64,000 nt of DNA from Maricaulis maris MCS10 (GCF_000014745.1 NC_008347.1:434001-498000), one strand, 5' to 3'. Shown: positions 27,293 through 36,220, counted from the stretch's first letter. Numbers and translations: made by a program. The notes: generated by a model from the letters alone, not told the origin.

Positions 27293-27951
27293 CCCCGGTC
27301 CAGCCATCCGCACAGGCCGGCTTCTCGCTCACCGAAGTCCTGGTCTCGGTCTTCATCTTCGCCATCATCGGCTCGATCTCGGTCGGGCTGATGGCGTCGA
27401 GCCTGTCGGCGCAGGAACAGAACTCCGATGTGCTCGACCAGGCCGCCATGCTGGACACCACCCGCACCCTGTTGCGTGAGGATTTCGGGCAGGTGGTGCT
27501 GCGCCCGGCGCGCGATGCGGAAGGTCGTACCCTGACCGCCCTGTTCGCCGGAGATGTGGACGGGGTGGACCGGAGCGGTTTCGGTGACGGCGTGCGTTCC
27601 GGCGACACCATTCTCACCCTCACCCGCCGGGGTCGGTCCAATCCCGGCTTGCTGCGTCCGCGGTCCAGCCTGGCCCGCGTCGATTATGTGCTGCGCGACG
27701 GCAATCTCGTGCGCCGGATGATGCGCCATGTCGATGGCAGCCAGCCGATCGATGATGGCGAGATCGTGCTGGTGGCCGGTGTCAGCGATGTCGAACTCGA
27801 TTTCCTGGTCGGCGCGGCGTGGACGCGGCGGGTGATGCTCAGATCGGGCCAGGGCGAGGCCGGGCTGCCGCGCGCCGTGCGCCTGCGCTACAACGCGCCG
27901 CGCCTGGGCGTCGTTGAACATGTGGTCCTCACATCGGGGGCAGGCGGATGA
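27289..27951 (+). CDS. gspJ: Minor pseudopilin GspJ
   Basis: A 220-residue prepilin processed after Gly11 (QAG|FSLTEVL). The region with DTTRTLLREDFGQVVLRPARD and LTRRGRSNPGLLRPRSSLARV matches the GspJ pattern (an aromatic/basic RRGWxNP-like stretch). Part of the I-J-K tip. Four-base overlaps with gspI and gspK. Confidence 0.92.
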   Translation: MTPVQPSAQAGFSLTEVLVSVFIFAIIGSISVGLMASSLSAQEQNSDVLDQAAMLDTTRTLLREDFGQVVLRPARDAEGRTLTALFAGDVDGVDRSGFGDGVRSGDTILTLTRRGRSNPGLLRPRSSLARVDYVLRDGNLVRRMMRHVDGSQPIDDGEIVLVAGVSDVELDFLVGAAWTRRVMLRSGQGEAGLPRAVRLRYNAPRLGVVEHVVLTSGAGG

Positions 27952-28949
27952 GCGGGCGTTCCGTTGACCTGTCCCACCGCGAAAGCGGGGCCTCGCTGGT
28001 CAGTGCCCTGTTGCTGGTCGCCGTGATGGCCTCGATGGCGATGATTCTGGCTGGCGAGCTGCGCGTCTCGCTGCGCCGTTCGGCCAATATGGAGGTGCGT
28101 GACCAGGCCTATTGGTATGCGATCGGCGCGCGCGAATATGCCAGCGGGCTGATCGGCGCTGCCATGGATGATCCGTCCACCGCGCTGCGCCCGGACGCGG
28201 CCTGGCTGCGCGGTGCGCGTGAGTTTCCGATCGAGCGCGGCATGCTGTCCGGGCGCGTGCGTGATGGCAATAACTGTTTCAATATCAATGGTCTTGTCGT
28301 TGATGATGGCCAGGGCGGCCGGGCCGCGGACGCTATCCAGCAACGCCGCTTCGAGCGCCTGATGACGGCTGTCGGTGTGCCGGCAACCGATGCCGGACGG
28401 ATCGCGGCAGAGGCCGGCGACTGGATCGACAGCGATGTCCGCCCGATGGCCGGTGGCGCCGAGGACGAGATCTATACCCGGCGTCCCACACCCTATCGCA
28501 GCGGCAATACGCTGATGGCCGAGCGCGAGGAATTGCTGGCCCTGGCCTCGATGACCCCGGCGCTCTATCGCCGGATCGAGCCACTGGTCTGTGCCCGACC
28601 GGTCGCTGCGCCGCTGCCGCTCAACATCAATACGATGACCGCCGACGACTGGCCGCTGCTGGTCGCCCTGTTCGATGGGGAGCTGGGCCGGGTCGCGGTC
28701 GAAGGCCTGTTGCTGGCCAGACCGGCGTCCGGCTTCGCGACCGTCGAGGCCTTCTGGGCGCTGGAGGCGATCCAGGCGCTTGATCCCGATGCGACCCTGC
28801 GCGAGGCCATCGGCCTGGAAACGCGGTATTTTTCGGTCGAGGTGGACGTCCTTCATGACGGTCAGACCTATCATCTCGACGCCTTGTATGAATGGACAGG
28901 CAGTCCGCTGCCGACCCGTCTCAACCAACGTTATGGACATGTGACATGA
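27948..28949 (+). CDS. gspK: Pseudopilus tip protein GspK
   Basis: 333 residues, processed after Gly14 (RESG|ASLVSALLL). As usual for GspK there is no Glu at +5, because this large pseudopilin caps the filament. The C-terminal half contains two SAM-like domains; NCFNINGLV, DWIDSDVRPM, TPYRSGNTLM and LNINTMTADDWPLL are characteristic. Stop overlaps gspL as ATGA. Confidence 0.94.
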   Translation: MSGRSVDLSHRESGASLVSALLLVAVMASMAMILAGELRVSLRRSANMEVRDQAYWYAIGAREYASGLIGAAMDDPSTALRPDAAWLRGAREFPIERGMLSGRVRDGNNCFNINGLVVDDGQGGRAADAIQQRRFERLMTAVGVPATDAGRIAAEAGDWIDSDVRPMAGGAEDEIYTRRPTPYRSGNTLMAEREELLALASMTPALYRRIEPLVCARPVAAPLPLNINTMTADDWPLLVALFDGELGRVAVEGLLLARPASGFATVEAFWALEAIQALDPDATLREAIGLETRYFSVEVDVLHDGQTYHLDALYEWTGSPLPTRLNQRYGHVT

Positions 28950-30166
28950 GCCAGGACCTGATCCTGAAGCCGATGCGTGAGGGCGCGATCGCCTGGTCGG
29001 TCGTCGACCGGCGTGGCGCGACCCGCCTCCACGAAGGACGGCTGGCCAGCGGAGAAAGCTTTCCCGTCGGTGTCGCCGATGCGGTCGATCGCACGCTCAT
29101 CCTGCTGCCAGGTGAGCATCTCCATGTGACCCGGCTGGCCATTCCGGCAAAATCCGAGCACCAGGCCCGGCAGGCGGCGCCCTTCCTGCTCGAGGACGAG
29201 CTCGCCTCGCGCCTGTCCGGGACCACCATACTGCCCGGCCCGCGCGCCGATGATGGCAGCCGCTGGGTGGTGGCGGTTGAAACTGGCTTGCTGGATGAGT
29301 GGCGCGAGGCGCTGGCCCCGTTGATCGTCCGTCCGGCCTTCATCGTTCCGGACAGCCTGGTGGCCGCCGAACCCGGCGCCGCGCTGACGCTGTATGACCG
29401 TGGTGACGCAATCCTGTTTGCCCATGATCCCGATGCCGAGGAGCCGGCCCGGCCGCTCGCCGGCGTGATGGACACGGCGCTGTTCGGGTCGGTGGTGCAG
29501 GCCCTGGTCAAGGCGGCCGGAAGCGGCGAGATCGCCGTGTCGCGCTCGCTGGGGCTGACCGGTGCCAATTTCCGCGCCATCGGGCAGGGCGGGATCGACC
29601 TGCGCGCCAGCGCTCTCGATGCCGAACGGCTGGCGGCCCTGCCGCGCCTGTTCGGCGACAGTTTTGCCTCGACCATGGACTGGTCGTCTCTGGTGCGGCC
29701 GCTGCGCCGCCCGCTCCTGCTGGCGGCCGGTCTATTGCTGGCCTTCTGCCTGCTGATCGGCGGCGAGACGATCTATTACCGCCTGCAGGCCGAGCGCTTT
29801 GAAACAGCGACCCTGGCCGAGTTCGATCATGCCATGCCGGACTTTGGCCGTGCGGTCATTCCGGCCGAGGCCGAGCGCCTGCTGCGGGCCCGTGTCGAGC
29901 GTCTGTCCGGTGACGGTCAGTCGGCCTTCCTGCAGCTGATCACGGCGCTAGACGAGCTGGTCGACGGCAATGACAGCGTCCGCATCGACCATGTCCGTTA
30001 CGACCCGGCCCGCGCGGCCCTGTCGGTCGGTGCGACCTATTCGGACTTCTCCGATTTTGACGACCTCAATGCCCGCGCCGACCAGCTGGGTCTGCGTCTG
30101 GACGATGGCGGTGCCCGTGAGAGCACGGCCGGGATTGAGGGCGAGTTTGTGATGAGGCTGCCATGA
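28946..30166 (+). CDS. gspL: Type II secretion protein GspL
   Basis: 406 residues. The N-terminal cytoplasmic actin-like domain (about 1-245, with LILLPGEHLHVTRLAIP and QAAPFLLEDELA) binds GspE. A transmembrane helix follows (about 255-277, LLLAAGLLLAFCLLIGG), then a periplasmic ferredoxin-like domain. ATG 28946 overlaps the gspK stop by four bases and gives the canonical N-terminus; a longer frame from 28892 is gspK overlap. Confidence 0.92.
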   Translation: MSQDLILKPMREGAIAWSVVDRRGATRLHEGRLASGESFPVGVADAVDRTLILLPGEHLHVTRLAIPAKSEHQARQAAPFLLEDELASRLSGTTILPGPRADDGSRWVVAVETGLLDEWREALAPLIVRPAFIVPDSLVAAEPGAALTLYDRGDAILFAHDPDAEEPARPLAGVMDTALFGSVVQALVKAAGSGEIAVSRSLGLTGANFRAIGQGGIDLRASALDAERLAALPRLFGDSFASTMDWSSLVRPLRRPLLLAAGLLLAFCLLIGGETIYYRLQAERFETATLAEFDHAMPDFGRAVIPAEAERLLRARVERLSGDGQSAFLQLITALDELVDGNDSVRIDHVRYDPARAALSVGATYSDFSDFDDLNARADQLGLRLDDGGARESTAGIEGEFVMRLP

Positions 30167-30660
30167 TGACGCGTTTTGCCCCGGTGCTGGCCTGGTGGGA
30201 CGGCCTGTCCAGCCGTGAACAGGTGATGATGGCGGTGCTGGGCGCGCTGGCCATGATCCTGCTGGTCAGCCTGCTCATCATCCAGCCGCTTCTGGGCGCC
30301 CATGACCGGGCCCGTGACAGCTATGCCGCGTCGATGCGTCTCTACCGCGCGGTCGAGGCCGATGCCGATACCGTGCAGGCACTGGCCGCTGCGGCTCCGG
30401 CCAGCACGGCGCCGGCGCAGTCGCTGCGGGCGGTGGCCGGCTCGATGGCCCTGCGTCACGATATCGCCCTGGCCCGCATGGTGCCCGGTGAGGATGGTCG
30501 GCTGACCGTCAATATTGATCGCGCCGAGACCGCAGCCATTCTGGCCTGGCTGGTTGATCTGGACCGGCGCTACGGTATCCGCGCCCAGGCCTCGACGCTT
30601 GACCGCGACGCTGACGGCTTTGTCTCGGCCTCCTTCGTCCTCAGCCGCGGGGGTGCCTGA
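30163..30660 (+). CDS. gspM: Type II secretion protein GspM
   Basis: A 165-residue bitopic protein. A short cytoplasmic N-terminus with WWDGLSSREQVMMAVLG leads into one transmembrane helix (about 24-45) and a ferredoxin-like periplasmic domain. GspM pairs with GspL in the platform. Overlaps gspL by four bases and gspN by one. Confidence 0.88.
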   Translation: MMTRFAPVLAWWDGLSSREQVMMAVLGALAMILLVSLLIIQPLLGAHDRARDSYAASMRLYRAVEADADTVQALAAAAPASTAPAQSLRAVAGSMALRHDIALARMVPGEDGRLTVNIDRAETAAILAWLVDLDRRYGIRAQASTLDRDADGFVSASFVLSRGGA

Positions 30661-31412
30661 TGTTTGCCCGTCTCCTGCTTGTTGCCGGCCTGCTGTTGGT
30701 CTGGCTGATTGCCCTGATGCCGCTCAAGCTGGTGGCGCTGGCGGCTGGCGGTTCGCCGGCATTGGGTTATCGCGATGTGTTCGGCACGATCTGGGACGGT
30801 CGGGTCTACGGGCTCGAACTCAATGGTGTTCCGGTCAGCGAGCTGGACGTGTCGCTCGATCCGCTGGCCCTGGTGCGCGGCCGGATCGGCGGCGAATGGC
30901 GCGTCAGCGACACCAGCCTGCGCGGCACGGGCGAGGCCCGGCTGTCGGGGTCCGGCCTGCAACTGGACGCGACCCAGCTGGTCGCCACGCTGGACCGTCT
31001 CGGCCTCGACACCATTCCCGGCCTCGATCCGCGCGAGCGGGTCTTTGTGCGGCTTGACCGGCTGGACTACCGCGACGGCCTCTGTCGTCAGGCCTCAGGA
31101 TCGGCCCGCACCTCTGCCCTGGTCGGACTGGCACGCCTGTACGGGCAGGACGGTCCGGAACTGACCGGGGATATCAGCTGCGAGGATGGCCGCGTCGTGC
31201 TCGATTGGGCCGGTGCGGCCGAGGGGGTTGTCCTTGAGGGACGGGTCAGCTTCCGCGCCGACGGCTATGACTGGCAGGCAAGCATCGAGACCGCCTGGCC
31301 GGAATTCGCCGAGGCGCTGGCACTTGCCGGCATGCAACGGGACGGCAGCGTCTGGACCGCGACCGGCACGGTCAACCTCGATGCGGGTGCCGGCGGTCAG
31401 AATCCGGGATAA
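30660..31412 (+). CDS. gspN: Type II secretion protein GspN
   Basis: A 250-residue protein with one N-terminal helix (about 3-25) and a periplasmic beta-rich domain. The motifs GYRDVFGTIWDGRV near residue 40 and SCEDGRVVLDWAG fit GspN, an accessory T2SS part found in some systems. It ends the C-N run and overlaps the convergent prepilin peptidase gene by 16 bases. Confidence 0.85.
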   Translation: MFARLLLVAGLLLVWLIALMPLKLVALAAGGSPALGYRDVFGTIWDGRVYGLELNGVPVSELDVSLDPLALVRGRIGGEWRVSDTSLRGTGEARLSGSGLQLDATQLVATLDRLGLDTIPGLDPRERVFVRLDRLDYRDGLCRQASGSARTSALVGLARLYGQDGPELTGDISCEDGRVVLDWAGAAEGVVLEGRVSFRADGYDWQASIETAWPEFAEALALAGMQRDGSVWTATGTVNLDAGAGGQNPG

Positions 31413-31879
31413 AGCCCCGGCCCGTAGGCGCGGTGCAGCCAGCCGGCGAAAAAGCCCAATGCCAGCCAGGGCCCGAACGGCCAGGGCTGGCTGCCATCGG
31501 GCAGGCGACGTCGCAGCAGTGCCAGGAGCGCGATGAAGACGAGCGCGCCCAGCGTGCCGATCAGCACGATCAGCGGCAGCAGCCAGCCGCCGCACCAGGC
31601 ACCCGCGGCCCCCATCAGCTTGGCATCGCCGCGCCCCAGCCCGTCGCGGCCGCGCAAATGCCGGTAGCCGATCTCGATGGCGACAAAGCTGCCATAGCCC
31701 AATGCGGCACCGATCAGCGATGTCCAGGGCGTGCCGAGCCAGAGCGTGTTCAGGACGACACCGGCGACGATCAGCGGCAGGGTGCCGATGTCGGGCAGGC
31801 GGAAGCTGCGCGCATCAGTCCAGGCAAGCCAGGCAAGGCTGACGACGAGGATGACTGTGGCGAGGTGAATGTGAATCAT
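31397..31879 (-). CDS. Type IV prepilin peptidase, minimal form (GspO-like)
   Basis: A 160-residue A24-family aspartic protease with about six membrane helices. The two catalytic Asp lie in WTDARSFRLPD (about residue 21) and GRGDAKLMGAAGAW (about 80). It lacks the N-terminal Cys-rich methyltransferase domain of full-length PilD/GspO, like CpaA-type peptidases. Lying tail-to-tail with gspN, it likely processes GspG-K. ATG 31879 starts MIHIHLATV; the longer upstream frame crosses the PHO box and phnC. A second A24 peptidase (CpaA) is at 62062. Confidence 0.9.
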   Translation of the reverse strand: MIHIHLATVILVVSLAWLAWTDARSFRLPDIGTLPLIVAGVVLNTLWLGTPWTSLIGAALGYGSFVAIEIGYRHLRGRDGLGRGDAKLMGAAGAWCGGWLLPLIVLIGTLGALVFIALLALLRRRLPDGSQPWPFGPWLALGFFAGWLHRAYGPGLYPGF

Positions 31880-31886
31880 TCCCGTC

Positions 31887-31904
31887 CTGTCACAAAAGTG
31901 TAAT
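31887..31904 (+). promoter_or_regulatory. PHO box upstream of phnC
   Basis: CTGTCAC-AAAA-GTGTAAT: two heptamers at 11-base period, matching the PhoB consensus CTGTCAY-N4-CTGTCAY at 7/7 and 5/7. It lies 42 bases before phnC. It is only seven bases from the divergent peptidase start, too close to serve that gene in the same way. Confidence 0.75.
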
Positions 31905-31946
31905 ACGCATGGGCCACAAGGTCTGGACTCAATAAGGGACGACACC

Positions 31947-32741
31947 ATGACAGACGCCGCGCTGGCGCTCCAAGCCGAAAATCTCCGGATGACATTCGGC
32001 GAAACCAAGGCGCTCGACGATGTCAGCCTAAGCGTCAAGCCGGGTGAGATGGTCGCGCTGATCGGTCCGTCCGGATCGGGCAAATCGACCCTGTTGCGTG
32101 TCGCTGCGGCCCTGCAGGTTGCGGACGCGGAAAGCGGTCCCGTCTCGGTTCTCGGCAAGACCATGCAGCAACGCGGCAAATTGTCGGGTAGGGTGCAACG
32201 CAACCGGATCCAGCTGGGCTTCATTTTCCAGCAGTTCAACCTGGTCGGTCGCCTGTCCCTGTTTCAGAACGTGCTTGTCGGCGCGCTCGGACGCTTGCCG
32301 ACCTGGCGCGGCGTGCTGGGCATCTTCCCCGATGACGTCAAACAGTCCGCCATGGACGCGTTGACCCGCGTTGGCGTCGAAAGTTTCGCCGCCCGCCGGG
32401 CCTCCAACCTGTCCGGTGGCCAGCAGCAGCGCGGCGCGATCGCCCGCGCGCTTGTCCAGGGCGCGCAAGTCCTGTTCGCCGATGAACCGATCGCCTCGCT
32501 CGACCCGGTCTCGGCCCGCAAGGTCATGGAGACCCTGCGCGAGTTGAACAAGGATGATGGTCTGACGGTTGTCGTGACGCTGCATCAGGTCGACTACGCC
32601 AAGCGTTTCTGCGACCGCATCGTTGCCCTGAACAAGGGGCGGGTCGTTTATGACGGGCCGGCGGACGGACTGTCGCGCGACAAGTTGATTGAAATCTACG
32701 GCCCCGAATTCGAGACGGCCTTCGAAGGCGGAGACGCGTGA
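31947..32741 (+). CDS. phnC: Phosphonate/phosphate-type ABC transporter ATPase PhnC
   Basis: A 264-residue ABC ATPase: Walker A GPSGSGKST near residue 38, Q-loop FIFQQFNLVGRLSLFQNV, signature LSGGQQQR near 154, Walker B VLFADEPIASLDP near 176, and H-loop LHQVDYAKRFCDRI. The FNLVGRLSLFQNVLVGALG stretch is a hallmark of the PhnC branch, which energises uptake of phosphonates, phosphite or phosphate. Preceded by a PHO box and overlapping the PhnDE fusion gene by four bases. Confidence 0.93.
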   Translation: MTDAALALQAENLRMTFGETKALDDVSLSVKPGEMVALIGPSGSGKSTLLRVAAALQVADAESGPVSVLGKTMQQRGKLSGRVQRNRIQLGFIFQQFNLVGRLSLFQNVLVGALGRLPTWRGVLGIFPDDVKQSAMDALTRVGVESFAARRASNLSGGQQQRGAIARALVQGAQVLFADEPIASLDPVSARKVMETLRELNKDDGLTVVVTLHQVDYAKRFCDRIVALNKGRVVYDGPADGLSRDKLIEIYGPEFETAFEGGDA

Positions 32742-34780
32742 TGAACACGATCCTGACCCAACCTTTCCGCCTTCTGGCCAAGGCCCTTCTGGTGCTCGCC
32801 GTGCTGTCGCTGGCCGCCTGCTCGGGCAGTGCCAACGAGCCGCGTTCGGCGACCGGTGTCGATGCAGCGTCCAATCCGGCTGACGGTGAGCGGCGCGTCC
32901 TCAATTTCGGCATTATCGCCACCGAGTCCTCCTCAACCCAGGAGGTCAACTGGCGCCCCTTTATCGACGCCATGTCGGAATGGACCGGCTATGATATCGA
33001 GCCGTATTACGCCTCGGATTATGCCGGTGTGATCCAGGCCATGCGCTATGACAGCGTCCAGTTCGCCTGGTTCTCCAATTTCTCCGGCCTGCAGGCCGTG
33101 CGCCGGGCTGGCGGTGAAGTGTTCGCCAAGGCTACCTATCCGGACGGGTCGGAGGGTTATCACTCCGTCCTTCTGGTTCCCAATGACAGCCCGATCCAGT
33201 CGCTGGAAGATATCCTCACCTGCGATGGCAGCCTCGATTTCGGTATGGGCGACCCCAATTCCACGTCCGGCTATCTGGTGCCGTCGGCCTTCATTTTCGC
33301 GCCGCGCGGGATTGACCCGAACGAGTGCTACAACTCGGTTCGCAACGCCAATCACGAAGCCAATGCGGTCGCGGTCGCCAATAGCCTTATTGATGTTGGC
33401 ACCAACAATACCACCAACATGGTGCTGCTCGAGCGGTCGCGTCCGGAGATGTATAATCGGGTGCGCGAGATCTGGCGTTCGCCGATGATCGGCACCGATC
33501 CAATCATCTGGCGCGCTGACCTGGATGTCGAAGCCAAGCAGCGCCTGCAATACTTCTTCATGAATTACGGCCGCATGGGCACGCCTGAAGAGGTTGCCGA
33601 GGCACGGGCCATTCTCGACCCGCTCTATTTCGGCACCTTCCTGCCGGCGTCAAACGCCCATCTGGACCCGATCGTCCAACTGGAAATCGTGCGCGACCTG
33701 ACCAATGTCCGCAATGATGCCGACCTGACCGAGGAAGAGCGTACGACGCGTATTGCGGCGCTCGAGGCGCGTCTCGCGGAAGTGGAGGCGGGCAATTCCG
33801 GGCTCACCAGTCAGGGCAATTCCTTCGAGCAGATGACGGATGCCGCCGCGCATCAGGAGCCGACCGAGGAGCCGGGTGTCGACTGGTTGATGGGCGGCGT
33901 CCTGATGATTGTCGCAGTCGGTGGCCTGGTGCTGTTGCTATGGGCGTCCGCGCCGCGCGGGCCGGGACCGAAAGTTCCGCTGATGGAACGTATCGCCAAT
34001 GCGGTGATCGCGGCCGGAATTGTCGTCATCCTGGTCTGGAGCTTCAACTCTGCCAACATGGATCGCGCCTATCTGCTGGTCGAGAATGCCGGCGACATGG
34101 GCGAATTCATCTCCGGCTTCCTGCCCGATGACATCGCCGATGCGGCATCACGGGCCAGCTATTGGGAGGCCCTGTCGAGTGGCCTCGAGGAAGCCATCCC
34201 GCAAATGGTGGTGACCGTCCAGATCGCCATCTGGGGCACGTTCATTGCGGTGGTATCTGCCATCCCGTTCGGTCTCTTGAGTGCCCGCAATGTGGCGCCG
34301 GGCTGGATCGTCCAGCCGGTGCGCCGCCTGATGGACGTTTTCCGGTCGATCAACGAGCTGATCATCGCGCTGGTGTTCATTGCTGCGGTGGGGCTCGGGC
34401 CGCTGGCGGGTGTCATGGCCCTCGCTGTCCATACGACCGGCGTTCTGGCCAAGCTCTTCTCCGAGGCGGTCGAGTCGATCGATCACGGCCCGGTCGAGGG
34501 CGTTCGCGCCACCGGTGCCCGACCGATCCATGAAGTGATCTGGGCGGTGATTCCCCAGGTTGCGCCGCTGTGGACCTCCTTCGGCCTGTACCGTTTCGAG
34601 TCGAATGCGCGCTCTGCCACTGTGCTCGGTCTGATCGGTGCCGGCGGTATCGGACAGATTCTGTTCGAGGCTGTTCGCGCCTTTGACTACCAGCGCACGG
34701 CCGCGATCGTGATCGTCATCGTTGTGGCGGTCAGCGCGATCGACATGATGTCCCAGCTTCTGCGCAAGCGACTGACCTGA
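32738..34780 (+). CDS. Fused phosphonate/phosphate ABC transporter binding protein and permease (PhnD-PhnE)
   Basis: A 680-residue protein joining two usually separate subunits. Residues 1-28 form a signal with lipobox LSLAAC (Cys28). Residues 45-335 are a PhnD-like binding protein (FGIIATESS, FAWFSNFSGLQAVRRAGGE, FGMGDPNSTSGYLVP, NTTNMVLLERSRPEM). A charged helical linker (335-380) leads to a first membrane helix (383-405), a second (about 419-437), and a PhnE-type permease (485-680) with the coupling loop EGVRATGARPIHEVIWAVIP near 588. The frame is open throughout, so the fusion is encoded. It resembles fused binding-protein/permease designs such as OpuA. Substrate could be phosphonate, phosphite or phosphate. 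Confidence 0.92.
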   Translation: MMNTILTQPFRLLAKALLVLAVLSLAACSGSANEPRSATGVDAASNPADGERRVLNFGIIATESSSTQEVNWRPFIDAMSEWTGYDIEPYYASDYAGVIQAMRYDSVQFAWFSNFSGLQAVRRAGGEVFAKATYPDGSEGYHSVLLVPNDSPIQSLEDILTCDGSLDFGMGDPNSTSGYLVPSAFIFAPRGIDPNECYNSVRNANHEANAVAVANSLIDVGTNNTTNMVLLERSRPEMYNRVREIWRSPMIGTDPIIWRADLDVEAKQRLQYFFMNYGRMGTPEEVAEARAILDPLYFGTFLPASNAHLDPIVQLEIVRDLTNVRNDADLTEEERTTRIAALEARLAEVEAGNSGLTSQGNSFEQMTDAAAHQEPTEEPGVDWLMGGVLMIVAVGGLVLLLWASAPRGPGPKVPLMERIANAVIAAGIVVILVWSFNSANMDRAYLLVENAGDMGEFISGFLPDDIADAASRASYWEALSSGLEEAIPQMVVTVQIAIWGTFIAVVSAIPFGLLSARNVAPGWIVQPVRRLMDVFRSINELIIALVFIAAVGLGPLAGVMALAVHTTGVLAKLFSEAVESIDHGPVEGVRATGARPIHEVIWAVIPQVAPLWTSFGLYRFESNARSATVLGLIGAGGIGQILFEAVRAFDYQRTAAIVIVIVVAVSAIDMMSQLLRKRLT

Positions 34781-34800
34781 TTTTACGGGGATAATCGAAG

Positions 34801-34836
34801 AAAGCCCGGGACGTTGGCGTCCCGGGCTTTTTTTTT
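34801..34836 (+). terminator. Strong terminator after phnC-phnDE
   Basis: Perfect 13-bp stem AAAGCCCGGGACG / CGTCCCGGGCTTT with loop TTGG, followed by further Ts to 34836. It isolates the transporter operon from the porin gene. Confidence 0.95.
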
Positions 34837-34859
34837 GCCGACCCGCAACTGCAACAAAG

Positions 34860-34888
34860 GTGTCATCGAGGTGTAGTAAAACTGTCAC
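34860..34888 (+). promoter_or_regulatory. Triple-repeat PHO box upstream of the porin-pstS unit
   Basis: GTGTCAT-CGAG-GTGTAGT-AAAA-CTGTCAC: three heptamers at exact 11-base period, with 6/7, 4/7 and 7/7 matches to CTGTCAY. PhoB binds such direct repeats head to tail. The last repeat ends 132 bases before the porin start. Confidence 0.8.
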
Positions 34889-35020
34889 CGAGTCGAAGTA
34901 CGAGTTTTCGCGAAATAACGAAATCGTAGCAAAAGCTTCACTCAATCGACGCCTCTTTGACACATTGTGCCTATAGCGCAGCTAATCAGAGCGGCGTCCT
35001 GATGACCCAGGACCGCCACC

Positions 35021-36220
35021 GTGACCCAACGTTTTCTTGCGAGCACCCTCTTGGCTGCCAGCACTGCCCTCATCGCCACCACAACAGCTTCCGCCCAGGA
35101 CACGGGCGGCTGGGAATTTGACGGCGTGCCGTCCTGGTCGGATCCAGTCAACGGCAACAGCTTCACCTTCCGGGGCCGTGTCTATCTCGATTATGGCGAT
35201 ATCGAATTCGAGACCGGCGGCCTGAGCACCAGCTATGCCGACAGCGAAATTCGCACCGCGCGCCTGGGAGTGACCGGTTCGGTCAGTGGCATCGACTATG
35301 TCGCCGAATTTGACTGGATCAATGAGGCGATCGCTGCCAACGACGTCTATCTGACCTTCGATCTGGATGGTTTCGACCTCAAGCTCGGCCACATGAAGAC
35401 CCCCAATTCACTCGATGAGCAGACCTCCTCGCGTTATATCACCTACATGGAGCGCGGTCTGGGCACGGACCTGTTCGGCCTTGACCGGCGTGTTGGTGCG
35501 ACGCTGGTCCGTTCGGGCAGCAATTACAGCCTCAGCGCCGGTGTATTTGGCGGCCGACCGGGCGATCTCTCGGACAGCCTTGAGCTGGATGACAGTTCGG
35601 CCATTGCAGCCCGTGCAACACGGACCTTCACCCATGGCGAGGCCACCGTGCATCTGGGTGCCTCGGTGCGTCATCTTGATTATGGCAATGTCGGCACGCG
35701 TGTTCGTGTCCGCCCGCAAACGCACATCACGGATCGCGTCGTCACCGCCGATTTCCGCCCCGGCCGTCCGCTGGGCGAAGCCGAGACCTCCTTCTTCTGG
35801 GGACTGGAAGCCGCGGTCATCAATGGCCCATTCCACGCCGAAGCCGAGTGGATGGACATGTCGCTGGACGGCCCGGCTGGCGATCCCGACTTCAACACGC
35901 AATACGCCAGCATGGGCTGGTTTCTTACCGGGGAAAGCCGTTCCTATTCGGCCGGCTCCGGCAAGTTCGGCCGCACGCGTCCCGGCACCACCGTTTCCGA
36001 AGGCGGACCCGGTGCCTGGGAAATCGCGGTGCGCTATGACCGTGCCGACCTCGACAGTGTCGCAGCGGGCGAACTCACCAATTGGACCCTTGGCGTGAAC
36101 TGGTATCTGGAAGACCATGTTCGCATCATGGCCAACCTCGTCGACGGCAGCCTTTCAGTCCCGGGCGCAGCCGACACCGACGTGTCGGGCGCACAGCTTC
36201 GACTGCAATGGGATTTCTGA
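35021..36220 (+). CDS. Phosphate-selective porin, OprP/OprO-like
   Basis: 399 residues starting at GTG, with AGGA eight bases upstream. The signal peptide ends near TASAQ (residue 25), followed by a 16-strand-type porin. Family cues include SFTFRGRVYLDYG, RTARLGVTGSVSGIDYVAEFDW, DLKLGHMKTPNSLDEQTSSRY and the end WYLEDHVRIMANLVDGSL, with an extreme C-terminal Phe. OprP-type porins pass phosphate or polyphosphate across the outer membrane and are Pho-regulated. The triple PHO box upstream and pstS 57 bases downstream support this role. Confidence 0.9.
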   Translation: MTQRFLASTLLAASTALIATTTASAQDTGGWEFDGVPSWSDPVNGNSFTFRGRVYLDYGDIEFETGGLSTSYADSEIRTARLGVTGSVSGIDYVAEFDWINEAIAANDVYLTFDLDGFDLKLGHMKTPNSLDEQTSSRYITYMERGLGTDLFGLDRRVGATLVRSGSNYSLSAGVFGGRPGDLSDSLELDDSSAIAARATRTFTHGEATVHLGASVRHLDYGNVGTRVRVRPQTHITDRVVTADFRPGRPLGEAETSFFWGLEAAVINGPFHAEAEWMDMSLDGPAGDPDFNTQYASMGWFLTGESRSYSAGSGKFGRTRPGTTVSEGGPGAWEIAVRYDRADLDSVAAGELTNWTLGVNWYLEDHVRIMANLVDGSLSVPGAADTDVSGAQLRLQWDF

